A stretch of DNA of 64,000 bases from Phoronis australis (taxonomy: Eukaryota; Phoronida; Phoronidae), in assembly GCA_002633005.1 (NCBI GenBank), contig NMRA01000340.1, positions 230,425 to 294,424 on the forward strand, given 5' to 3'. The position numbers and the translations under genes are program-made. Shown in pieces: positions 54,501 through 64,000 of the stretch; position 1 is the first letter of the stretch, and each line of letters opens with the position of its first letter. A model generated the notes under the pieces. That model ran no database searches and was not told where the DNA came from. It worked only from the letters and a program-made list of their open reading frames with translations.

Positions 54501-57500
54501 ACATTAGCTTTCGAGGCTTTCTCAAAGCGCCTTCGTGTCTGGGTCTTTACTTCGAAGGACTTTTACGCCGAAGGGCCGTTGCTCCGATACAATAACAGAA
54601 AGGACCATAACTCTGAAGGTCTTCACTCCGAAGGGCTTTTACTCCAAAGGTACCCAGGCTCCGAAGGGCGGGCCGTTAATTCGCTCACGTTTGTACTTTT
54701 TCGATAGCTGTCAACACTCCCTGTCATTTGATTGTCAAAAATGTACCAACGATAAGTTATTTTTGAGGTTTTTTGAAAGCAGTTTAGTGTCGCGTTCGCA
54801 GTAATGGGATTTCAGAGAATAAAAGACCCATCCAAGTATAAAACAAGGAAAGTGGAGTTCGTAGCCACATTATTTCGGAGTAACGGCACTTCGGAGCAAT
54901 GGACATTCGGAGTAATGGCCCTTTGGAGTAGAGCAACCTGTTCCCAGTGTCTTAGACTGGTCGCTCTTTCCATTCAGTTGGATACTCTGACTTCAAGTCC
55001 GCGGCCTTGAGAGGCTGTTAAATTGAAGTTGTAAGTTGAATGTAACACTCATAATCATCGGCATCGTCCTGATGCGAAAGAGTAGAAAGGTGGCGTCATG
55101 GTCACAAATGTACTCAAGAGGTCCAATGAGCCCTGTTGAATTTAACGGGAAACGCCTTCGAAAGCGACGGAAACACTACAGTTTGTTTTTGTTTTAAAGA
55201 AGCCTGTAACGGGAACAATAGACTAAACTGCATTATTCAAAGTGGTTCTCTGCGACTGAAACTCAATAAACCTGTTCGCCAGGTATTTTCATGGCTTGTT
55301 TGCATAGATTTTGAATTTCTGTTGGTTTCAAATTAAAAAGAAACATCTGCCAACTGCTCCTTACTCCGTCAATTTTTCTCTGGCAAGGCGTCTCTTATAT
55401 TATGGAAAAATGCGACCTTTGACCTTTGATGTGAAAAAACAATAGCACTTAAGCAGCAGCCAATCTGATAAAGACGATGTAAGTCCCAAGTGTTTAAAAT
55501 TAGTTATAAATGTATCATAGTATTCAAATATAATCTAAAATGTACTTTAATTGTTTTTGGAAAATTGCTCGCTTCACTAGCTTGCCTCATACTGTGCTGT
55601 CCACGTTAGATTCGGAGTGGGATCAGACATGGTAATCTGCCGTTAACATCCATCTTGTTTGTCAGCTGTTTGTTGAATGACTGTGAGCATATGCCTATGT
55701 GGGAGGGAGATTAGAAACTCTACGGTCGCTTACAGAGATTTTTCTTCTCCAGTATTTCAAAAATTGTGAATTTTGTCATTTTTTCTGGAAAGTCCCTCAG
55801 AGGGCGGAATGTGAAAATATAACTCTGTAGTACACGTTGTGAGATGGCACTTTCGTCAGGAGCTGCTTCAAAGTAATTTTTGACAAGCTTTCATGTTCGA
55901 TGCCTCTTTAAAAGAGACCAGGTATTATCAACAGAGAAGCATTGCAACATGAATTCAATCTAATCAATGAAACCTAGCTTTTTATTGAGAAGATCATAGA
56001 TTTTAGAACTAACTTTTGAAAGAGGTCAGCACATTGAAGAACGCAAAACTCACAGCATTTGCAGAAAAGAGAAAGGGGCCACGACTCTTGTTCTTTGACG
56101 CCAGGTGTACTTCCAAAATGCCGGAAAAGGCCACACTGACATGTTCCGATGTGACTGTCACATTCGGAGGCCCAGTTGAGTACATGTCGAGTTCAACTTG
56201 CTCGTTGGGATATCGCTTGCCAATCTATGCACATGAAGAGAAAGTAACGTATTCACAGCTTAGCATCAGTAGCACTCACACATTCATGGTTAAACTTTAT
56301 GTGTAGAATGTTAGCACCCAATATTATTTGTACTGTATCTTTTTACAGGAATAACAGATAGGTTATAAATGTCCAACACTTCAGTTTTCACCTCACATCA
56401 GAAAAAATAACTCTATCAACATTTTGCGCCGCAAAAGGCATTGAGTTCCCAGGTCACCTTCAAAAGAACATTCCAGTTTTATTAGATATCGTGTATGTTT
56501 TTAATCCTAAGTTTGGCATACTCTTGTCGATTCAACTAATGCAAACACACACTAGGAGAATCAGACTCAGAGTGAAAATTGTTTTTCAAGCGAAAATCTA
56601 GGAGTACCTTGATCGACAGTGACCAAGCAAGTATTGGTCTACATCTGGGGTTCCAGCACCAACGTTACTACAAGAAAGCCATCCTAAGTTCCAGTTGTGT
56701 TTACATGGAAAATATTACATTTTATCTTTCTAGTATGACAAATGTCCGCTCAAGGGTGCTCTTTGTTGATAAATGCAACCACACTTCAAAATTTGTCGTC
56801 TTTCAAAAACAGCGCCAGCAAATACAATTTCGTAAAGGCTAAACTGGTTCTGGCACCAGCTCTTCTGCAATTTTGGGTGTAAAGATTCCCATTAAACCCG
56901 TAGCGCTATTTCTAAATAGGGGAGCAAATTGAAACATCCATAACAACAAGGGCGCCCTTCAGCGCTCTGTTACTCTTTTGGAATCTAGTCTGGTACAGAG
57001 ACTGTGAATATGTCCAACGTTGTGGGAACGTACTCTCAGCTAGCTGTCGTTAAATGCATTTAACTTGAGAATTACACATTTCACGTCTACGGCACACTTC
57101 AAGTACATATGTACCACATAGCATTCCGCCAACCGATTCTAGTAGTACTTACCAACGGAACCAGTTTGCCAATACAGTTTGACGATAGTGATGCACATGT
57201 TGTGTTCAGAAACACCGCTCCTTCAGACGAGAGCTAAAAGTAACGAAAATTTTCAGTGCTACCATTTACTGCAAAAAAAGGTATATGTTGTATAATCAAA
57301 TTGTTCACTGTTGGCTCTAAATCTCAAAGTTTACGAATGTTACGCTCAAATGCTGTTGACAATATTCAATTGAATAATATAATAGTCTAACAAAAGACTT
57401 AAAGTGTCCAGGCATTTTAGGCCCAAAGAAACAAGTGAAAGATGACTCTAGTTTGAAGTTAAGAAAACTTCAATGACAACTGAAAGACAAGCACAGCCTT

Positions 57501-60500
57501 TGAATCCTAACCTACCAGATCAATTAGAGATGTCACTACCAATGACGACCGTCACCCAGCACACTACTAACTACTCTGGGGCTTAACAGAGGATTTACAA
57601 ACATTGCATTTAACCTTCTGTACATTGAAACATGCATACTCACATCACGTGACGTGAGATTGTACTGAAGGAGACTGTTACTGAATGCTGCGTAGCCTGC
57701 CGACTTTGCAATATAGTCTGATAGCCAGATGGTCGACATTTTGTTACCACCAGATGGCGGTAAAGGCCGAGGCCCAAACGGCAAGCTTTTACGAGAGGCG
57801 GTGAAAAAGATCTCTCCCTACAAATGGAGGTGAAATGCAATCTAATTATCATTACAGAAATAATTAATTCATTGTGCATTTTATTATATCTTTAACTCAA
57901 TTTTAGTGCAAAAAGACACAAAAAATCGCATAGAAAATCTTTACGAGCAAACAAAACGTACCTTATGAGATGTTTCTAAGGCCGCGTCAGTGAATTGCGG
58001 TCCTTGCGTTAACGAGTAATCGATTGAAAGGTCACTGCCAAGGGATGAGACGAGATGGAGCGTAGACAGGGACTGTGCTGCGTTGACATTTATCGCCTTC
58101 TTCGCTTCAGAACACAACTAGAGAAAACGGTGGAAAATCCAGGAAGAGACGCTGCATTAAATTAAAGAGGATTGTGGGAAGCAGTTCCGTCAACTCATAA
58201 TGAAATCAACCAATGAAATCACAAAATATACTCCTATATCCAACCAACATGTCAGAGGCCTGACTAAAATGAAAATACCAAATCCTAAAACAGCAAGGAC
58301 ATGTCTCAAGTCGACAAACGAAAGAAATGAAGCAGACGCAAAGAGCAATTAGTCAATCCAGTATCAAAAAATAACTTCAAACTCGTTGAAAGTTAGGCAC
58401 GCTAAATAACTCTACTGAAAATTTCCTAAAGTGGTTTTCAACCTTGGAATGATTTTTAACTGATAGTGCTATAGAACTGTATGCGGCTTATTTCGAAGAA
58501 CCAAACTAGTCTGATACATAGATTTTAGATGTTGTTTCATCTCATGATTCTTGTCCATAAAGGTTAACTAGAACGTGCTTTATGCTGTACACCAAATTGC
58601 ATTTGAGAGAACGAATGTTCGCAAAAAGATAGAACAAACCCTACTTACTACTTACAATATCATTTAGTTGACCTTTCAAGGATTTCTCTACTGATCCAGA
58701 GAATAAGTTGTACAACCAGCTGAAAAATAAGACTTCAAGTTTAGCTGCTCCCATAATGCATAACGCGAAGTTCTAAATAATTTAACTGTCGGGTGTTGTA
58801 TTTTCCTTATTGTTATTTGCTATGACGAATTTCAATTCGAAACGGAGGCGCTCAAATTTACACCTGTAATTAAACAGAATGAGACAATTTTAATACTTGG
58901 CAAAAATAGTTGTGATTTAACTTTCTAACGGTCATGTTCATATTTAATGTTTAAACCCCAAACGCAATGTATAATATATCGATAAAACAAGAATAACAAT
59001 GCACTTACCTGGCGCCTCCGTGAAATTTAACGTCAACGCTGCCAGTAGAGGCGCTGCAAGTTGTCGCTTTAATAGTCGGTCGCAGTTTGCTGTCAATACC
59101 TGAGTTACAAAACAAGCATGGTCGATCTTGAGGTCGACCACAAAATGGCATCAATAATACAAAGTACATATACGCCACAAAGATGTCTCCACAAACTTCA
59201 AAATTTCACACCTCAAAATCTATCTTGGTTAACAACGAGCAACTCTTTATAAGAAGTCTTGCCCACTGTTAAGTTGATGCTCTGATCTTTTACAGAGGAG
59301 GTGGACCTTATACAAGCAAAGCGCCAAGACAGAGATCAAAATCCATCATCAAAATAATCATAACATACCCATGGAAACTGTTATAGAAAACTTCATGTCG
59401 GCTACCTTGATGTCGAAGCTGCCGGAATCTGACCATTTGACACTGGAAAACACAAACACCTGTGTTAGCCGTGGATCAACTGTAGCATGTCTACTGTTAG
59501 TAAATAAGAGCAACCCAATGCGGTGGAACTGCGCTGGAGACATCACGGCAAACGGTATGCGTTTGGGGTGTTTATTAGTGTCAAGCAATAAATAAACTTA
59601 GACTAATTTGACAAAAGCTGGAAATTCAGACTGTTACTGGAGAATCCCAGTCATACACTCCAATGCCAATGTCCATCAAAACCCTGCCAAGCCATTTTTA
59701 CAGTAATAAAAGACAACCAATATCTTGTCAACAATTAAAATGACCAAAACAGGGCGATACAATTGACCGATGCCGACGCATATCCACGACATACCTCTGC
59801 CTCATTGTCAGATAGTTTCAACAAAAATTGACGGACAAGAATGTCTGTGGAATTCTAAAACTTTTCAACATACTGGGAACCAGAGACAATTAATATGTGT
59901 CGGTGTTCATAACACATATTGTCACACACGACACACATGTTGTTCAATTTCGAACATATTGTAGTGCCGGCGAAAATATGTGTCAATTGCGACAATATGC
60001 CGCAACGGGGACTAAGATCTGGTTACACGAACTTGGACTGTCAGGAAGAGCCTAAAATGTCCCCTAAGGATGTATTATGTCACTACAAATGAGCCCTTCA
60101 ATAACATCCCGTCGTTGTGGCAAATTTGAATTTCATTAGTTTGAAAAATTATATATCATGATCTATTTTCATGATGTCAAGAGCAATCTTACAACGCCTT
60201 TCGTGCTTTGTAATGCCAGTCTCCGTGGATGGAACACAGCCCGCCTGACATACTCCAAGTAACGCCGACACCTGGCACGAGAACGACTGCAGCTGCTGGC
60301 TTAGAGAATGTCTGGACAGTCATCCTGAAAGATAAAGACTTAATTACAGTGTTATTATAAATAATTTGAGGCAACCCCTAACTTAAAGTCTAACTTAAAT
60401 GGTAACACAATGTAAATTTAGTTCTTACAATATGTTGAAATCGCCACTCTGAGCACACTTGAAGTCATAAATCGTCAAATGCAATCAGCGTCGTTTACAT

Positions 60501-61771
60501 CACCGCTAGAATCCTAAGTATTTATTTCTTACTGCCGTAGGACTCCACTTCCGTTACAAACACAAGTCACTTGCATTACGAACATGTAGATGATCTATTT
60601 TCGAAATTGCAATTTTAGGGTTGGCCGAACCCAACAAACGCTGATTGAGACGTCGTGTTTTCTAGAGTCGGTGATGGTTTCGATGTTCTTTTTGGGAACG
60701 GAAATAGTATCCTATCACGGTAAAGAATATTACGAGACCAATTTATGAAAGTAAAATTCCTCATTCAATATTCGTTTTTAGCCAGTTCAAAAGGGCGAAT
60801 GTAGCTTTAATTAAAACATCTAATAAACAATTCACTCAGGTCGGTGTTCTATTCGACATACTCGGGTAACCACGGCAGATACATACTTCTACCGCGGGTA
60901 CCAGTAACTATTCAAATAAATGTTCAAAGACAGGAAGTTGTGGTGGAAGTAAATTGGTGCATTCCCGTTTGTAATGTTGTACACAGGTTTAAAGAAGATA
61001 TAATTTTTGTCCGAAGGTTTGCGCGACATTGTAAATTATAGGATGTCTCCAAAATGTAAACAAAAATCAGAAAATACTCTGAAAAGGAGTACGTCCAGGA
61101 TTTTTTCTCGTCCCAGGAGCCCCAAAATGTGTTGTACAAGGCATAGAATTTAGGAAAGCCCCTATTGGTTCTAGTAACACAATGACAGCGTGTGAATTAC
61201 GTTAGACCAATGTAACTACTTAGTACGTGGAAACTTAACCACGTTCTCCACACGAGGACCATTTTGCGCCCATCACGTTTGCTACTTCCGTTCAATTTTC
61301 ACACAGTTTTTACCAGATAAAACTTGAAATTTTCAGCTTTTAACTAATCTCCGACTTGCAGTGAGGCATTAGCGATGCCTACGTTTTGTACAATTGATGG
61401 TTTCTGCCAAAACTTGACGATGTCTTGCGATTCAAACTTTGGGAAAAGACTAAAAATATAATTACATTAGTTACAGTAAAACTATCTGTGGATACATACT
61501 CCTGAGTATTTTTGAGAATCATTTTGATCACCCTGTATTAATTAAGATTCATTTCACGCACCATCATGTAATTTAACCATTGACTATAGATACAAAACCC
61601 ACGTAACCTGATGAGGGGAGTGTTAAACCGCTTGTAATGGTTTGTTTACGTTTACTTACGCCGTCAAATCGTAGTCAACTTTAATTCCTGAAACTTTTTG
61701 ATTGCCGTGTTGGTCGGGGAGAGTCTTCCCTTGGAAATCCTTGGTGAGAAGGTCAATAGCCACATCGCTAG
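45515..61771 (-). CDS. BPI/LBP/PLTP-family lipid-binding protein (5' end missing)
   Basis: Secreted tubular lipid-binding family that includes bactericidal/permeability-increasing protein, LPS-binding protein and PLTP. Fourteen exons on minus: 61771-61660, 60324-60193, 59442-59369, 59099-59009, 58719-58656, 58117-57962, 57817-57644, 57233-57153, 56224-56054, 53753-53686, 52116-52065, 50423-50360, 48308-48232 and 45694-45515 (TAG-independent end, stop TGA). Every junction is AG/GT and in phase, giving 497 codons after the first split one. Collinear with human BPI: SDVAIDLLTKDFQGKTLPD, then VKWSDSGSFDIKVADMKF, then TTCSASTGSVDVKF, GGNKMSTIWLSDYIAKSAGY, VELDMYSTGPPNVTV and KGIPIPEVSGIKLVNSKI. 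The cysteine pair of the N-terminal barrel is kept (TTCSA in exon 4, LCSEA in exon 6). A basic C-terminal tail (about 40 aa, ending KLKRRVVKL) exceeds the human length. The signal-peptide exon is upstream of 61771 or beyond the window. Orthology to BPI versus LBP versus PLTP is undecided. Confidence 0.88.
45855..47085. mobile_element. DNA element with inverted ends and 66-bp repeats
   Basis: The left end aaaggtggtttaaagttaaa then cctggtttaaactgg is inverted at the right end near 47028-47085 (ttaaacctggttttgttaaa then ccaccttta). Inside the left end are two copies of a 66-bp unit (agataatctgcatttcataa then aggtggtttaac). Palindromes of the form aaacctggttta recur throughout. No transposase seen. 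Lies in the last BPI-like intron. Confidence 0.6.
46302..46455. mobile_element. Nested MITE with GGGGCGGATCCAGG ends
   Basis: About 154 bp with inverted ends aggggcggatccagg and ccctggatccgcct, inserted in the larger element 45855-47085. This terminal motif is common in animal non-autonomous DNA transposons, often hAT-like, by my recall. Confidence 0.65.
49030..50270. repeat. Repetitive element in tandem, with assembly gap
   Basis: Successive blocks share taaaattgccactaggggca and ataccaaatttcatgaaaat then ccgtt, then gaagatacagaggtaaa, at about 49300, 49560-49735 and 49971-50070. The last block ends in ggacggacggacggacgg. Bases 49739-49970 are N (232 bp), with the same phrase on both sides. 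Lies in a BPI-like intron. Confidence 0.7.
51350..51620. repeat. Dispersed repeat family A, copy
   Basis: Contains gcaaagaattgacagttcgt, gcctgatctcaagccataac, and caatttgagaccaatttcat then aacggtaaatgatct. The most complete match to the copy at 7495. Confidence 0.5.
52550..52850. repeat. Diverged copy of the 49030-50270 element
   Basis: Shares the order of phrases (aaaattgcctctccactagg, then agtttagtgaaaatccgacc, then tacgtagatgaaaaacaaaa, then actagtggcacaccagtgat) at lower similarity. Confidence 0.45.
54540..54945. repeat. Clustered ~20-bp motif with inverted second cluster
   Basis: Variants of actccgaagggcttttactc occur about six times at 54545-54670. The reverse-complement form (ttcggagtaacggcacttcg, then gagcaatggacattcggagt) occurs about four times at 54868-54935. 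Lies in the BPI-like intron between exons 9 and 10. Confidence 0.6.
60530..60752. mobile_element. Family B MITE, copy
   Basis: Left end actgccgtaggactccactt then ccgttac; right end the inverse, gaacggaaatagtatcctat then cacggtaaagaatattacga then gacc. Same ends as at 25797. Just upstream (gene sense) of BPI-like exon 2. Confidence 0.6.
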
Positions 61772-64000
61772 CTGAAAATGTGTGGAAATAAAAGTGTAAA
61801 GAACTTAAAGGTGGGTCTTCCCATCGGAATTTCCCATCAATTTTGAACTGCACTACATTGGGGCGTATTACTCTGCAGCCAGCTGAGACGATGGTCATTG
61901 TCTAGGGCTGTAGATATGCTTGGCCCCGGCTTGGAGGTGCTGGCTGCATTTAAGGCCCTTTCATATTGACTTAACTCCGGTCTGAGCGGAGCGTCGACGT
62001 AAACAGCGCAGTTAACTGGACCATTCATACTGGCTTCGGTAGTTAATGAACAACGAAGTAAGCGGTTGGTGCCGCTGTCGTCATCGAAGTTATCTCAAGG
62101 TAGCGTTGCACGCTAAGATTTTTTTCAATGTTTCAATTTGAAAACATTTGCATGTGCTAAGGGACATTTAACTTATTTTTAAATCGATTGGTTATTATTA
62201 GAGCAAAATATAAGCAGCTATTAGTGACGGCACTACCTTGCAACTGTTGACGATAACAGTGGCACCTGGCGATGACTTATTGTCCTGCGCGAGCAAGACA
62301 CAATTAAGTGTAATTGCCCGACCATAAACTGTCGTAATCATCACTGCCTGTACATAATGGCGAATTTTGAAATTGCATTAATCAATAATTTTCGTAAAAA
62401 AACGAATACCACGGCGGTAATCAGCTGGAAAAAACAACCAAGTAAGGTTTTCGAGTTTTTAAAAATCGATGAACTTAAAAAGCTAAAAACTACAAACACT
62501 GGGTACGATTGAATATAAACGACCGTGCGTATCGATACAGTCGGGGGAATTAACAAACGCTGATCAGAGTTATCAATATATCGCACGGACTATTCTTAAC
62601 ATTCTTTCAATCTCGTTTAACCAGATTTTTGACTAGGAAACAGTTGTATTTAACTTGTGCCCATTCTATATTTNTACTGATAACGCTGTTCCTTTGTTGA
62701 ACGTTCTTGCTGCATTCAGGTTGGTTTAGCTTCAATTGAACTAGACTGCAGCCTATTTCTTAATGATTTATGACATCTAAATTCGTCATATGAATGTTGT
62801 GATGTTGTTCATCATCGCCACCAACATCATCATATTCGTCATCATCGCCATCATCTTCGTCATCATCTCCGTCTTTTCCTTAATTTCGCCAAGTGTCGCT
62901 CAAGACTAGCCTTTTTCTTACTGATTTTGGACTCCTACGTTCGTCATGTGTATGTTATTAACTTCTTTTGTTCATCCTCACCACCATCTTCGTCATATTT
63001 GTCATCTTCGTCATCATCTTTATTTTTTTTTGTTTGTTCGCACGATACAGGTCGCAATTTTCGTCCGATCATCACGAAATTTACACATAATACGTACTTC
63101 CGGAAGTACTGGAAGCCTATTGTTTTTCGTCAAAATCGAATCCAAGATGGCGGCTGTGGCGGCCATTTTGTTTTCATTTAAATCTTCAAATGCTTCTGGA
63201 GGCTACAATTTTTTACGTAAAAGGCTAAGAATCGGCACAGTAAGTGGACCGGAAGTTTGCTACAAGCATACCGGAAATTGTTTACTTCCGATTAAAGATG
63301 GCGGAAATATCGGCGATCGCGCATGCGCACCTCAATTTTGGCCTAAAAACGTTTTCTCCTGTAGAGGGCGCATTATAAAGCCAATTCCTTTGAAGCTTTA
63401 CGGATATTTGTTTTTTGTGAAATGCTATTATATCTACCCAAAAAACCGGAAGTTGCATTCAAGATGGCGGATCTTGTGCATGTTGACCTATTTTCAGTCG
63501 TACGTAGATGCTATTTAAACGGGTGAAGGAAAAGACGTGAATTTTTGCATGTGGATTTTCTAAGGTATACTCTTTCAAATGAACTGTGACAATTTTTTTC
63601 TCAGACTTACCGTTTTTGAGTTATTTGACTTTGAATTTCTTAAAAAATAAGCAAAATTTCATTTTTTCGAAAAATTTACGGAATTAGGCAATACCAACAG
63701 TTTAGATAGAATTTTGAAAGGGCTTTCAGAAGATGTTTTCCATTTTTCGCTAGGACGTCTACTTTTCGAGTTATTTGAGATTTTCTGATAACGCTGTTCC
63801 TTTGTTGAGCGCTCTTGCTGCATTGATGTTGGTATATCCTCTTTTGAAATAGACTGTAGCCTATTTCTTATTGATTTATGACATCTAAGTTCGTCATATG
63901 AATGTTGTGATGTTGTTCATCATCGCCACCACCATCATCATATTCGTCATCATCTTCGTCATCTTCGTCATCATCTCCGTCGTTGTCTTTTCCGTTATTT
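61772..64000. other. Upstream of the BPI-like gene; 1.1-kb direct repeat
   Basis: The missing first BPI-like exon was not found here. From 62677 a segment (ctgataacgctgttcctttg, then tgcagcctatttctta, then gttgttcatcatcgcca) recurs from 63785 at an offset of 1108 bp. Both copies run into an ATC/TCG/CAT triplet repeat (62800-62870 and 63910-63990). Between them, aagatggcggc motifs occur at about 63145, 63296 and 63462. One N at 62674. Confidence 0.65.

Noticed and set aside
62946-63518. 190-residue open frame.
   Set aside because: Low-complexity start from a triplet repeat followed by repeat-unit sequence; no recognisable domain or splice context.

Overview
This is nuclear DNA of an animal. 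All gene models are spliced with GT-AG introns, and the DNA is AT-rich and full of small transposons, minisatellites and decayed retroelements. The protein set (SNAP23, LRRC57, NTPCR, PPP5C, a BPI/LBP lipid-binding protein, and a nucleotidyltransferase-TPR protein of a type I know mainly from invertebrates) suggests an invertebrate, most likely a deuterostome such as a hemichordate or lancelet. The species cannot be fixed from the sequence alone.

Layout. (1) 10-2316, + strand: last three coding exons of a SNAP23/25-type SNARE; the gene begins before the window. (2) 6205-10448, - strand: complete LRRC57, tail-to-tail with SNAP23, an arrangement I recall from vertebrates. (3) 10667-15491, + strand: complete NTPCR (190 aa), divergent from LRRC57 across a 218-bp shared promoter. 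(4) 19151-31681, - strand: complete PPP5C (protein phosphatase 5), 11 exons, about 506 aa. (5) 35182-41726, + strand: a large protein in two coding exons, 43 bp and 4.6 kb, with an N-terminal GlnD/DUF294-like nucleotidyltransferase motif followed by about 22 kinesin-light-chain/nephrocystin-type TPRs. One base missing from an A-run at 39739-39744 breaks the frame. (6) 45515-61771, - strand: a BPI/LBP/PLTP-family gene traced through 14 exons, lacking only its first coding exon or exons.

Exon boundaries were found by translating both strands, recalling the family proteins, and requiring AG/GT sites with compatible phase. For SNAP23, LRRC57, NTPCR, PPP5C and the BPI-like gene, all phases close.

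The rest is mobile and repetitive DNA: two LINE reverse-transcriptase remnants, a tRNA-derived SINE, four copies of a ~100-bp palindromic element, several TTAA-flanked or long-terminal-inverted-repeat elements (one carries two THAP-domain starts in inverted arms), minisatellites beside exon borders, and a 232-bp assembly gap inside a tandem repeat. The genes are mainly unrelated housekeeping neighbours. The BPI-like and nucleotidyltransferase-TPR genes are the two with a possible immune role. The least ordinary items are the nucleotidyltransferase-TPR gene and the SNAP23 introns, whose repeats look like degenerate copies of the preceding exons.
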